NCBI RefSeq assembly: GCF_009833125.1
Contig: NZ_QRCC01000009.1
Coordinates: 79,580-143,579, forward strand
Origin: Nitrosomonas sp. HPC101
Lineage (GTDB): Bacteria > Pseudomonadota > Gammaproteobacteria > Burkholderiales > Nitrosomonadaceae
Direction: 5' to 3'
Length of the DNA: 64,000 nt
A model generated the notes under the pieces. The model had not been told where the DNA came from. It saw nothing but the letters and a program-made list of their open reading frames with translations, and did not search any database. The position numbers and the translations under genes were made by a program. This document shows positions 27,540 through 38,575 of this stretch, piece by piece; position 1 is the stretch's first letter; every line of letters starts with the position of its first letter.

Positions 27540-27568
27540 AAGGGGCCTTTTCTTCTCCAAGGCCCCTT
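27540..27568. terminator. Bidirectional intrinsic terminator
   Basis: A perfect 10-bp stem AAGGGGCCTT / AAGGCCCCTT with a 9-base loop begins one base after the rsmB-like stop. An A-run lies to its left; T-richness on the right is limited. It sits between convergent genes. Confidence 0.75.
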
Positions 27569-27619
27569 CAAAATGCAAGCAGTAAAAAAATCATCTGCTG
27601 GCAGAATTAATTATTATTA

Positions 27620-27856
27620 TTATTTCAAATCATCAATACCGGCACCGAAATTAATATGGAATGCCGCTCCGTCGATTACAAGCGCCGGAACTGATTTTAC
27701 TCCGGCTGCTTCAGCTTCGCTGATACGTGCTTTATCTGTACCCAGATGAACATTTTCAACCGTGTATTTTGAAGGATCAATAGCATTAGCGACAGCCTGC
27801 TCAGCAGACACACAGACGGGACAGCCCGCATGATAAAAAACAGCTTTTGATGCCAT
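27620..27856 (-). CDS. Glutaredoxin/thioredoxin-fold protein
   Basis: 78 residues from the ATG preceded by AAGGAG. A CxxC redox motif sits at the N-terminus (YHAGCPVCVSAEQ) and a cis-Pro region in KSVPALVIDG. The fold is thioredoxin-like, with length typical of small glutaredoxin-like proteins. Its partner is unknown and it is monocistronic. Confidence 0.88.
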   Translation of the reverse strand: MASKAVFYHAGCPVCVSAEQAVANAIDPSKYTVENVHLGTDKARISEAEAAGVKSVPALVIDGAAFHINFGAGIDDLK

Positions 27857-28030
27857 GTGTTTCTCCTTAACCAAGATTCATTAAAACGACACTTTCAAAA
27901 ACGGAAATTTCCTGATTTATGCTCGGAATGCTATAGCATCCCGAACGACTTGCAGGCATTCCAAGCTTTGGATTTTAACACACAAAATCAATGAAATGTA
28001 TTCATCAAGACCCGGTACGAAAATATCATA

Positions 28031-28579
28031 TCAGTATCGCGGAGGGGATGGCGGATAGCCCGATGGCGGGGGAGGAATATACCGACCCGATGCAGCAGGT
28101 GGGTAGGAATAAGTTCTCTGATTTACATTACCACCCGATCCTTCAACCAGCCCGGCAGAAACCGGAACACGATGCCCATTGGCATACATACACTGGATGT
28201 AGGCGATATCGTAACGTTCCTGACTAATGGAACCGGATGAGTGTGCCGAGCTACTTCCCGCCAGTCCACCTCCCAGCAACCCGGCTCCCGAACCGATAGC
28301 CGCGCCACGCCCGCCACCAAACGCAGCACCTGCAGCGGCTCCCAGTGCTGCACCAACTGCTGCACTTTCCACTCCGCTGGACACCGCCGCACTCTTGGGG
28401 GTCTGAAAATTGGTTTGCTGGCCGGCAAACTGTCGACATAAATAATCGTCACTGCGGAACTGATCAAAATTTTTACCATTGCCCGGTAATACCATGATGC
28501 TCGGTCCGGTGGGCACATTCACACAGGCTGCCAGAAGAACTGCAGCCGGCAAAACAATCAATCTGGAAAAATAGCGCAT
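28031..28579 (-). CDS. Glycine-zipper lipoprotein
   Basis: 182 residues from the ATG with AGGAG just upstream. The N-terminus MRYFSRLIVLPAAVLLAAC is a lipoprotein signal with lipobox LLAAC. The middle has a Gly/Ala-rich segment (AAVGAALGAAAGAAFGGG and GAGLLGGGLAG), a glycine zipper that usually marks envelope-associated proteins. The tail is Pro/Tyr-rich. It follows a Pro/Tyr-rich exported protein by 14 bases, likely one operon. Function is unknown. Confidence 0.85.
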   Translation of the reverse strand: MRYFSRLIVLPAAVLLAACVNVPTGPSIMVLPGNGKNFDQFRSDDYLCRQFAGQQTNFQTPKSAAVSSGVESAAVGAALGAAAGAAFGGGRGAAIGSGAGLLGGGLAGSSSAHSSGSISQERYDIAYIQCMYANGHRVPVSAGLVEGSGGNVNQRTYSYPPAASGRYIPPPPSGYPPSPPRY

Positions 28580-28593
28580 TATATGCTCCTGCA

Positions 28594-29151
28594 TTATTGA
28601 GCGGGTCTGGGAGGGACTTTTATCCATTCACCCGAACAGCGTTCCACCTCCGGATAATAACCGGCAGGATTCTCGCAATAGTACCAGTAATTTGTAACGG
28701 TTGACTCAGGAGGTGGCGGAGGTGCCGGCTGGACAGGCTGCTGCTGGATATAAACCGGCGGATCAGGCGGCACGACTACAACCGGAGGATATGCAACGGG
28801 AGGATATGCGGGCCAGTAAAAGTGGTTGTCGAAGTAACCATAGGGGCGATAATAAGGTTGCCGGTAACGAGGATAATGTTGCCCATAGGCAAACCCTCCA
28901 TAGATTCCGACATTCCGACCAGGGTAGCTGAATCGACCGTAAGATCCGAATGAGCTGGCCAAATTGATACCCAGGGAAAATTTAGGTCTTCTTGAATAAT
29001 AACGCGGTGAATGACGCTGTGAATAACCACGGTCCCCGTAAGAATATCCACTATAGTTACGGCCATAGTCGTAACTATGGCTCCATGAAACATCACTCAT
29101 TGTCATTCCAGTCAGCATCAAAGACAGATAAAGCCAATCGACTTTTTTCAC
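28594..29151 (-). CDS. Tyr/Pro-rich exported protein
   Basis: 185 residues with an N-terminal hydrophobic signal-like stretch (KVDWLYLSLMLTGMTMS). A long region rich in Tyr, Ser, Gly, Arg and Pro follows, including YGDRGYSQRHSPRYYSRRP and a polyproline run before a C-terminal YYCENPAGYYPEVERCSGEW. The two Cys in that tail may pair in the periplasm. This tail is seen in several uncharacterised proteobacterial surface proteins. Probably co-transcribed with the downstream lipoprotein. Confidence 0.8.
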   Translation of the reverse strand: MKKVDWLYLSLMLTGMTMSDVSWSHSYDYGRNYSGYSYGDRGYSQRHSPRYYSRRPKFSLGINLASSFGSYGRFSYPGRNVGIYGGFAYGQHYPRYRQPYYRPYGYFDNHFYWPAYPPVAYPPVVVVPPDPPVYIQQQPVQPAPPPPPESTVTNYWYYCENPAGYYPEVERCSGEWIKVPPRPAQ

Positions 29152-29375
29152 TCATTGCTCCCCATATATCCGTGATACAGTTACTTTGAAGTATACGCCT
29201 GCACTGCTTATTAGTGCAGCATCCCTGATAAAGGTTTCAAGTACACGCAACTCTGAAAAAGCACATGAATGGACAGGTATTTTTGTACAAATAAACCTGT
29301 ACCCTTCTTCTGATTGAGGGCTGCGGTATACATTTTTGAATCAGACGTTTTAATGTTTGACCCGGGAGATTTCTG

Positions 29376-30095
29376 ATGTCTGGATTGTTCAGCGCGCTTT
29401 CAAAAGCCACAATCAACCTTTTCAACCCTCGCATGCTATGGCTGTGGAGTTGGCCCATACTGGCATCAGTTGTTTTCTGGTGGCTGATTGGGACATTCTT
29501 CTGGACACCATTATCAGGCTGGCTGCTGACCATCATCCCGGCAGACACGCTGCAAAACTGGCTGGAAGCCTCACGTCTGCAGGTCATCGCCGACGGGATG
29601 GAAACCATGATCAATCTGATCATTTTTATGATATTAACAATCACAACCAGCCTGGTAATTACCGCACTGTTTACCATGCCGGCTTTGGTCAGTTTTGTGG
29701 CAAAACGTTACTATCCTGATCTGACTCCGATGCGGGGTGGCACAGTGGCCGGCAGCTTGCGTAATGTCATATCGGCGATCGCGATTTTTATCATGATCTG
29801 GGTAGTAACCATACCACTATGGTTAACCGGGATCGGCCTGCTGGGGCCGCTACTGGCAGCAGCCTATTTAAATCAGCGGCTGTTTTTCTACGATGCACTA
29901 TGTGACTATGCCGACAACTCCGAACTCAACACACTATCGAGCATGAATCGGCCGGCACGCTGGAGTCTGGGTTTTTTGACAGGGCTATTGCAATTCATAC
30001 CATTGTTAAACTTTTTCGCCCCCACACTGACCGCACTGGCTTTCATACACTTCGAACTGGCACGCCTGGCAAAACTGCGTCACACCACGAGCTGA
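29376..30095 (+). CDS. EI24 domain-containing membrane protein
   Basis: 239 residues with five to six hydrophobic segments and the EI24/CysZ-like pattern: LFNPRMLWLWSWPILAS near the N-terminus, a central MRGGTVAGSLRN, then LLGPLLAAAYLNQRLFFYDALCDYA. CysZ homologues transport sulfate, but this branch is uncharacterised. A GGGAGAT ribosome-binding site precedes the ATG. The 220 bases upstream contain no recognised gene. Confidence 0.85.
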   Translation: MSGLFSALSKATINLFNPRMLWLWSWPILASVVFWWLIGTFFWTPLSGWLLTIIPADTLQNWLEASRLQVIADGMETMINLIIFMILTITTSLVITALFTMPALVSFVAKRYYPDLTPMRGGTVAGSLRNVISAIAIFIMIWVVTIPLWLTGIGLLGPLLAAAYLNQRLFFYDALCDYADNSELNTLSSMNRPARWSLGFLTGLLQFIPLLNFFAPTLTALAFIHFELARLAKLRHTTS

Positions 30096-30193
30096 TTGTT
30101 ACACAACTCGGATTTTTCGTCTCTTTTACAAGCAAAATCAAGTTTTTCATATCCGAGCCGATACCGAAAGATATCGTGCCAGGAAAATCTGAA

Positions 30194-31918
30194 ATGTTCT
30201 ATGAAAAACTAAAACTCCTGATCATTGGCTATTCCGAAGCCGATGCAAATCAGCTGAACACCGCCTTCAATCGCAGCGGAAAACAGCTGATTTACCAACA
30301 TGCAAACAGTTTACGCGACGTCCGGTCAGCATTGGATACATCAAGCTGGGATGCAGTTATTGCAGAATACTCAATACCCGGATTCGATGCCCTGCAAGTG
30401 CTGAATCTGTTCAAACCCTACCACCAGACAACACCTTTTATTCTGTATACCTCGATAACAGACGAAGAGGTGATACTTCAAGTATTGCGCAATGGGGCAA
30501 GTGATTGTGTACCAAAGGGACATGCAGCACGCCTTATACTGGCTATCAATCGCAGCCTTGAACTTATGGATCTGAAGCGCAGGAAACGCCAGGCCGACGG
30601 TCATATTTACCGCATGACCTATTATGATGAATTGACCGGCCTGCCCAAGCATAACCTGTTTTGCGAGCAAGCAGCCTCGTTGCTGTCAAACACCACTGTC
30701 ACCAGTGGAATGATCGCTGCTGTTTACTTCATTGATATCAACCGACTGTCGAGTATCAATAGTAAATATGGCTACAGCATCAGTGATCAACTGATACAAC
30801 AATTTGTCAGTCGCTTATCCATCTATCCCGATAACAACTGCATTCTGGCACGCACTGAAGGAGGCAATTTCGTTTTTTTAAAAACCGGTCTGGCCAGCAT
30901 TGATCAGGTACAAGCATTTGCAAACCAGCTGCTCGCACTCGCTACAGCTTCTTTTATCATTCATGATCTTGAGTTTTATATCTCCCTGACAATAGGAATC
31001 TGCCTCTACCCTCGTGATGGCAGGGAAATTGAGGTACTACTGGCCAATGCCGAGAGTGCATTATCCCTTACCAGAAAAACCTGGCCTAACACCTATCAGT
31101 TTTATACCCGGGAAATTGGTGAAGCCTCACTACAAAAAATCAAAATCGAGCAATCATTACAGAAAATCGTCAACGATAAAGAGCTCGTGCTGCATTACCA
31201 GCCAGTGTTTGATCTCGTGACAAGAAAAGCTATCGGCGCTGAAGCACTGATTCGTTGGCGCCATCCGGAACTCGGATTCCTTCTCCCGAATAAATTTATT
31301 CCGCTCGCAATTGAATCCGGCGCCATCGTCAAAATCGGCAGATGGGTACTACTTGAAGCTTGCAGACAGGTTAAATGCTGGCAGGATGCGGGTTTCGATC
31401 CCGCCTTCATTGCTGTCAATCTTTCCGCTATGGAACTGGATCAGCTCCTGTTAATCAATCACGTCACTGAAGCGTTACATGCCACGGGGCTTGACCCCTC
31501 AAAACTGGAGCTGGAAATTAACGAATCAATACTGATGCAGGATGTAGACAGAAGCATCAGAATTCTGAAAGAATTAAAAAAAATGGGTATAAAAATTGTG
31601 ATGGACAACTTTGGTACCGACTATTCATCCCTTAACTACCTCCGACGCCTGCCTATTGATACCATCAAAATCGGCCGGTTACTGGTTCAGGATATCGCCT
31701 GCAAATCCGGTAACTCCGCAATCATTACTGCCATTATCGCGCTTGCCCGGAATCTCGACATACAAATACGTGCAGAAGGTGTGCAGTCAAAAGCACAACT
31801 CGATTTTCTGCAACAAGCCAGCTGCCACCATATTCAGGGTTTCTTACTTACCCCACCGGTTTCAGCAGAACATTTTTTATCATCTATTAAACAACGCAGA
31901 ACCGGTACGTTCTCATAA
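30194..31918 (+). CDS. Degenerate REC-GGDEF-EAL protein
   Basis: 574 residues from the ATG; a GTG 18 bases upstream is in frame. The domains appear in order REC (about 5-125), GGDEF (140-300) and EAL (310-560), but active sites are eroded. REC has Glu where the phospho-acceptor Asp should be (AVIAEYSIPG). The GGDEF motif reads EGGNF. The EAL motif is kept (GAEALIRWRHP) but DDFGTGYSS reads DNFGTDYSS, LKID reads IKIG and EGVE reads EGVQ. It is therefore probably a c-di-GMP-binding or scaffold protein rather than an enzyme. This is a reading of motifs by eye. Confidence 0.88.
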   Translation: MFYEKLKLLIIGYSEADANQLNTAFNRSGKQLIYQHANSLRDVRSALDTSSWDAVIAEYSIPGFDALQVLNLFKPYHQTTPFILYTSITDEEVILQVLRNGASDCVPKGHAARLILAINRSLELMDLKRRKRQADGHIYRMTYYDELTGLPKHNLFCEQAASLLSNTTVTSGMIAAVYFIDINRLSSINSKYGYSISDQLIQQFVSRLSIYPDNNCILARTEGGNFVFLKTGLASIDQVQAFANQLLALATASFIIHDLEFYISLTIGICLYPRDGREIEVLLANAESALSLTRKTWPNTYQFYTREIGEASLQKIKIEQSLQKIVNDKELVLHYQPVFDLVTRKAIGAEALIRWRHPELGFLLPNKFIPLAIESGAIVKIGRWVLLEACRQVKCWQDAGFDPAFIAVNLSAMELDQLLLINHVTEALHATGLDPSKLELEINESILMQDVDRSIRILKELKKMGIKIVMDNFGTDYSSLNYLRRLPIDTIKIGRLLVQDIACKSGNSAIITAIIALARNLDIQIRAEGVQSKAQLDFLQQASCHHIQGFLLTPPVSAEHFLSSIKQRRTGTFS

Positions 31919-31926
31919 TCCCGGCG

Positions 31927-31951
31927 TGCAGGGTGGCCATCCAACCCTGCA
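31927..31951 (+). terminator. Hairpin after the REC-GGDEF-EAL gene
   Basis: An 8-bp stem TGCAGGGT / ACCCTGCA about 10 bases after the stop codon. No T-run follows, so its efficiency as a terminator is uncertain. Confidence 0.4.
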
Positions 31952-32004
31952 TGTCCTGTCTTCAGAACAAACCAGACCAGTGGAAATTGTTTTATTATCC
32001 TAAG

Positions 32005-32162
32005 TAATCCATTAGGGTGCGAAATAACAGTGAGGCGGCTGTGCGACAGTTTATTGCCCGGGAGAAACCCATAGTGAGTCTATGGACGCCGATCCAGCGA
32101 CAAAACAGCGGCGCAACCGACCATTGACACTCGTGCAGGCATCGTGCCGCCTAATGAATTAT
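32005..32162. repeat. Candidate MITE-like element
   Basis: Ends TAATCCATTAGG and CCTAATGAATTA are inverted copies matching at 11 of 12 positions and partly beyond. They flank about 134 bases without a credible ORF. It lies in a 350-base gap between the EAL gene and the FKBP gene. Right after it comes a small palindrome AATTATCC-GGG-ATAATT. The rest of the gap shows nothing else. Confidence 0.4.
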
Positions 32163-32273
32163 CCGGGATAATTCCCGTTATTCGAAATTGTGCTGTCAAA
32201 CAAATAAATTCCAGCAGCAAGTCTCGAATTATCCAACCAGCCAAGTCATGAATACTATTTTATAGAGGTGATA

Positions 32274-32732
32274 ATGAATGTAAAAAAACTAGCGGGCATC
32301 GTCTTTTCAGGATGTCTGTTTTTATCGATCAATATCCAGGCTGCCGGGGAGCACATGACACCACACTATGTGAATGTAGCAGATGTAACAACACTGGAAA
32401 AAGTAGATACCCAGGCGGGCACTGGTGAGGAAGCCGATATTGGTAAAACTGCCCGTGTGCACTATACGGGCTGGTTGTATGACCCCACCGTGGAAGATCA
32501 CAGAGGCACAAAATTTGACAGCTCCCACGATCGCGGCACGCCCTTTTCATTCCTGCTCGGTGCCGGACGGGTTATCAAAGGATGGGATCAGGGTGTGCTA
32601 GGTATGAAAGTAGGTGGAAAACGCACCTTGGTCATTCCTTCCTCCATGGCATACGGTACTCATGGCGCCGGGGGCGTTATTCCTCCCGATTCAGCGCTGA
32701 TATTCGATGTGGAGCTGGTCGGCCTGGAGTAA
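32274..32732 (+). CDS. Periplasmic FKBP-type peptidyl-prolyl isomerase
   Basis: 152 residues from the ATG with AGAGG upstream. An N-terminal signal peptide (about 23 residues, cleaved near IQA-AG) is followed by one FKBP domain. This has VHYTGWLYD...[49 protein letters not shown] and the terminal [16 protein letters not shown], all standard motifs. It assists folding in the periplasm. It is monocistronic with a strong terminator. Confidence 0.94.
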   Translation: MNVKKLAGIVFSGCLFLSINIQAAGEHMTPHYVNVADVTTLEKVDTQAGTGEEADIGKTARVHYTGWLYDPTVEDHRGTKFDSSHDRGTPFSFLLGAGRVIKGWDQGVLGMKVGGKRTLVIPSSMAYGTHGAGGVIPPDSALIFDVELVGLE

Positions 32733-32756
32733 CCGGGAAGTACGAATCTGCCAAGA

Positions 32757-32796
32757 AAACAAGCCGCATGACAATACCATGCCATGCGGCTTGTTT
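32757..32796 (+). terminator. Intrinsic terminator of the FKBP gene
   Basis: A perfect 14-bp stem AAACAAGCCGCATG / CATGCGGCTTGTTT with a 12-base loop begins 24 bases after the stop. The stem itself ends in T-rich sequence. Confidence 0.85.
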
Positions 32797-32989
32797 CCCC
32801 AAAATCGGAATCTGGCATATTGCTGGATAACAACTCACAATAAAGCGCTCAATAATCTAAAACTGCATGAAAGTAGGGTACTTGTCAGTCGTCCTGTTTT
32901 GTTTCTTCAACTGAAAATCCACCTGCCACGTCGGATTATTCAGTCGGAAGCAGGGTAAAATTACTGAATATATTTTTTCGGCTGATGAA

Positions 32990-34078
32990 ATGAGTAAATT
33001 GCGTGTTGTGGTCGGGATGTCTGGCGGAGTAGATTCATCCGTTGCCGCCTTGTTGCTTAAACAGCAAGGGTACGACGTGATGGGGCTTTTCATGAAAAAC
33101 TGGGAAGAAGATGATACCGATGAATACTGTTCCTCCCGCCAGGATTTTCTCGACGCTGCCTCCGTAGCAGATATTCTTGATATACCACTGGAAGCGGTAA
33201 ATTTTTCAGCTGAATATCGCGAACGGGTTTTCAGCCTGTTTCTGAAGGAATATCAGGCCGGGCGCACACCTAATCCGGATGTGCTGTGCAACAGTGAGAT
33301 CAAGTTCAAAGCCTTTCTCGATCATGCGCTCAATCTGGGGGCCGACCGGATTGCAACCGGGCATTACGCACAGGTACAGGAAATCGGTGGTCTGTTTCAA
33401 TTGCTCAAGGGCGAGGATGGCCACAAGGATCAAAGTTATTTTCTCTACCGCCTGAATCAGCAGCAACTGTCACGTACGATCTTCCCGATTGGCCATCTCT
33501 ACAAACGGGAAGTGCGTAAAATCGCACGCGAGCATGGGTTGCCCAATTCAACCAAAAAAGACAGCACCGGAATTTGTTTCATTGGTGAGCGTCCTTTCCG
33601 CGAATTTCTCAACCGATATCTGCCTGCCAATCCAGGTGAAATTCATACCCTGGACAGGAAAACCGTAGGAGAGCATCAGGGCATCATGTATTACACCATC
33701 GGGCAGAGACAGGGACTGGGAATCGGCGGCACACGTGAAGGTGGTGAGGAACCTTGGTTTGTGTCAGGCAAAGACACGGAAAAGAACGTTCTGTATGTAG
33801 TACAGGGACACAATCACCCTGCACTGCTGCGTTCCTCGCTGACTGCTGCGGATCTTTCCTGGATTAGCGGCACCGCACCTCAACAGAACTGGGTTTATGC
33901 AGCTAAAATCCGCTATCGTCAAACAGATGCACCCTGCGCAATTACCCACTTTGAACATGATTCCTGTCAAATTGGTTTCGCGGCACCGCAATGGGGCGTC
34001 ACACCCGGGCAATCAGTGGTAGTCTACGAAAGCAAGGTTTGTCTGGGCGGCGGTATCATCACCAGCAGCAACGACTGA
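32990..34078 (+). CDS. mnmA: tRNA-specific 2-thiouridylase
   Basis: 362 residues. PP-loop [16 protein letters not shown] at the N-terminus binds ATP. The catalytic Cys pair lies in [12 protein letters not shown] and [17 protein letters not shown] and [11 protein letters not shown] are conserved blocks. It adds sulfur to U34 of Lys, Glu and Gln tRNAs. The upstream 250 bases hold the FKBP terminator and no other gene. Confidence 0.97.
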   Translation: MSKLRVVVGMSGGVDSSVAALLLKQQGYDVMGLFMKNWEEDDTDEYCSSRQDFLDAASVADILDIPLEAVNFSAEYRERVFSLFLKEYQAGRTPNPDVLCNSEIKFKAFLDHALNLGADRIATGHYAQVQEIGGLFQLLKGEDGHKDQSYFLYRLNQQQLSRTIFPIGHLYKREVRKIAREHGLPNSTKKDSTGICFIGERPFREFLNRYLPANPGEIHTLDRKTVGEHQGIMYYTIGQRQGLGIGGTREGGEEPWFVSGKDTEKNVLYVVQGHNHPALLRSSLTAADLSWISGTAPQQNWVYAAKIRYRQTDAPCAITHFEHDSCQIGFAAPQWGVTPGQSVVVYESKVCLGGGIITSSND

Positions 34079-34180
34079 TTCCATTTACAAATCAAAAATG
34101 ACACGAAGGCGAGCCGCAGACAGTCTAAATAATACGGCAAGGTGAGACCGACAAAGTCAGTCTTGATTTAGAAATGGAAT
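34078..34180. repeat. Long imperfect inverted repeat between mnmA and pilU
   Basis: ATTCCATTT plus AATCAA at the left end pair with TTGATTT plus AAATGGAAT at the right end, spanning the whole gap between two convergent genes. It could be a bidirectional terminator or a small mobile element. The stop codon of mnmA abuts the left arm. Confidence 0.5.
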
Positions 34181-34184
34181 GACA

Positions 34185-35321
34185 TTAGGTAAACGTCAAA
34201 TTCTCCATATTCGTCTCGGTATCGCGTTCAGGGATTTCTGATCCGCGCAACTTGATTTGCAGTCGTAACTCGTTCATGGAATCAGCATTACGCAGTGCAT
34301 CTTCGTAGGAAATCGTGCCATTCTCGTAGAGTTCAAACAGCGCCATATCAAAAGTCTGCATCCCCAGCTCGCTTGATTTCTTCATGATTTCTTTGATTTC
34401 ATGCACATTTCCCTTGAATATCAGATCGGAAATCAGCGGAGAATTAAGCATCACCTCGATTGCCGCAGTACGCCCGTTGCCCGATTTTTTGGGAACCAGC
34501 CTTTGTGCGATCAATGCCCGTATATTCAGTGACAGATCCATCAGCAGCTGAGCACGCCGTTCTTCCGGAAAGAGGTTGATAATGCGATCCAGTGCCTGAT
34601 TGGCACTGTTGGCATGCAGGGTTCCCATGCACAAATGTCCGGTCTCGGCAAAAGCAATGGCATGCTCCATCGTTTCCCGATCGCGGATTTCACCAATCAA
34701 AATAACATCAGGCGCCTGCCGCAGCGTATTCTTCAATGCAGCTTCCCACGATTCCGTATCGACACCAACTTCCCGCTGGGTAACGATACAATTGATATGC
34801 TCATGCACGAATTCAACCGGATCCTCAATCGTGATGATGTGTCCATGGCTGTTCTGGTTACGATGGCCGATCAGTGCTGCCATCGAGGTCGATTTACCCG
34901 AACCGGTTCCACCAACAAAAATCACCAGGCCACGTTTGCTCATGACAATTTCTTTCAACACCTGGGGTAATCCAAGATCATCAAAATTTGGAATTTTTGT
35001 GGTGATCGTACGTATCACAATCCCTGTCCGCTGCTGCTGAACAAACGCATTGACACGGAATCGCCCGATTCCATCCGGGCTGATCGCAAAATTGCATTCC
35101 TTGCTAGACTCAAACTCCACCATCTGCCTGTCGTTCATGATGGCTTGTGCCAGTGCTGCGGTATGGACGGGGGAAAGTGGCTGCTGCGTGATCGGTGTCA
35201 TTTTGCCGTCTATCTTCATCGCCGGAGGATAGCCTGCTGTAATGAATAAATCTGAAGCCTTTTTACTCAGCATCAATCGCAGTAAATCATGCATGAATTT
35301 GAGTGCCTGCTCTTTTTCCAT
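34185..35321 (-). CDS. pilU: Type IV pilus retraction-type ATPase PilU
   Basis: 378 residues of the PilT/PilU secretion-ATPase family. Walker A GGTGSGKSTSMAALIGHRN, the Asp box ITIEDPVEFVHEHINCIVTQREVG, Walker B VILIGEIRDRETMEHAI and the His box TGHLCMGTLHANSANQ are all present. The last is typical of PilU. The C-terminal ends in a charged, divergent tail. It follows pilT by 15 bases and acts in the cytoplasm at the pilus base. Confidence 0.93.
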   Translation of the reverse strand: MEKEQALKFMHDLLRLMLSKKASDLFITAGYPPAMKIDGKMTPITQQPLSPVHTAALAQAIMNDRQMVEFESSKECNFAISPDGIGRFRVNAFVQQQRTGIVIRTITTKIPNFDDLGLPQVLKEIVMSKRGLVIFVGGTGSGKSTSMAALIGHRNQNSHGHIITIEDPVEFVHEHINCIVTQREVGVDTESWEAALKNTLRQAPDVILIGEIRDRETMEHAIAFAETGHLCMGTLHANSANQALDRIINLFPEERRAQLLMDLSLNIRALIAQRLVPKKSGNGRTAAIEVMLNSPLISDLIFKGNVHEIKEIMKKSSELGMQTFDMALFELYENGTISYEDALRNADSMNELRLQIKLRGSEIPERDTETNMENLTFT

Positions 35322-35336
35322 AATGAATCCTGTTGA

Positions 35337-36380
35337 TTAGCCGTAGAAATTATCTTTGTTCATGGCTTTGGTACGTGCTTCTGCCGCTGAAATGACACCA
35401 CGCTTCACCAGATCTGCCAGATTCTGATCGAGTGTTTGCATCCCGACTCCCTGACCGGTCTGGATGGCCGAATACATTTGCGCCACTTTCCCTTCCCGGA
35501 TAAGGTTACGAATGGCCGGTGTACCGATCATAATTTCATGAGCAGCCACCCGGTTTTTACCATCCTTTGTTTTCAACAGCGCTTGGGAAATAACAGCACG
35601 CAGCGATTCGGACAGCATCGCACGCATCATTTCCTTTTCCTCGGCTGGAAAGACATCAATCACCCGATCGATGGTCTTGGCAGCAGAGCTGGTATGCAGC
35701 GTACCAAAAACCAGATGACCGGTTTCTGCTGCAGTCATCGCCAGGCGGATTGTCTCCAGATCCCGCAGCTCTCCCACCAGAATGATATCCGGATCTTCCC
35801 GCAAGGCAGAACGCAGTGCGTTGCTGAAACTATGCGTATCCCGCCCAACTTCGCGCTGGTTAATCAGGCACTTTTTGCTCTCATGTACAAATTCAATCGG
35901 ATCTTCCAGCGTAAGAATATGGCCATACTGGTTTTCGTTAATGTCATTGATCATGGCGGCAAGGGTAGTGGATTTACCGGATCCGGTCGGCCCTGTAACC
36001 AGCACCACGCCGCGTGGTTGTTGTGCAATTTCAGCAAATATTTTGGGCGCTTTCAGTTCTTCGAGTGTCAGCACTCTGGATGGAATGGTACGCAACACCG
36101 AAGCGGCTCCCCGCTGGGTATTGAAGGCGTTGACACGAAAACGTGCCAAGCCGGGAATGGCAAACGAAAAATCACATTCCAGATGCGCTTCATAATCCTT
36201 GCGCTGGCTGTCATTCATAATGTCGTACACCATATCATGCACCTCCTTGTGCTCCAGTACAGGGAGATTGATGCGTCGGATCTCTCCATGCACCCGGATC
36301 ATGGGCGGCATGCCGGCAGATAAATGAAGGTCAGAGGCGCTATTCTTGACCACAAATGAGAGTAGTTCTACTATGTTCAT
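35337..36380 (-). CDS. pilT: Type IV pilus retraction ATPase PilT
   Basis: 347 residues. It begins MNIVELLSFVVKNSASDLHLSAGMPPMIRVHGEIR, with Walker A GPTGSGKSTTLAAMI, TLEDPIEFVHESKKCLINQREVG, DIILVGELRDLETIR, and the AIRNLIRE C-terminal signature of PilT that couples ATPase activity to retraction. It drives twitching motility and DNA uptake. The pilT-pilU pair is co-transcribed and divergent from yggS; the 196-base divergent gap has no further feature I can support. Confidence 0.96.
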   Translation of the reverse strand: MNIVELLSFVVKNSASDLHLSAGMPPMIRVHGEIRRINLPVLEHKEVHDMVYDIMNDSQRKDYEAHLECDFSFAIPGLARFRVNAFNTQRGAASVLRTIPSRVLTLEELKAPKIFAEIAQQPRGVVLVTGPTGSGKSTTLAAMINDINENQYGHILTLEDPIEFVHESKKCLINQREVGRDTHSFSNALRSALREDPDIILVGELRDLETIRLAMTAAETGHLVFGTLHTSSAAKTIDRVIDVFPAEEKEMMRAMLSESLRAVISQALLKTKDGKNRVAAHEIMIGTPAIRNLIREGKVAQMYSAIQTGQGVGMQTLDQNLADLVKRGVISAAEARTKAMNKDNFYG

Positions 36381-36576
36381 CCGATATGTCCCTTCTGCCT
36401 CGTAGAATACGGGTTGCTTGATAACAACTGATTGATGTTTTTTCCGGCCACACCCGGCCGACCTGATCTAAAACGGACCAAATCGGACAGAATTAAATAT
36501 ATTTCGGGAACATCGGCTAAACTTTCCCTGCAATACCCATCATATTTTTTAACTCATTCAGATTGCCATATTCATC

Positions 36577-38565
<1,989 letters not shown>

Positions 38566-38575
<10 letters not shown>

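Noticed and set aside
35436..36323. A 295-codon plus-strand open frame opposite pilT
   Set aside because: It is the complement of a highly conserved pilT sequence and has no recognisable domain.
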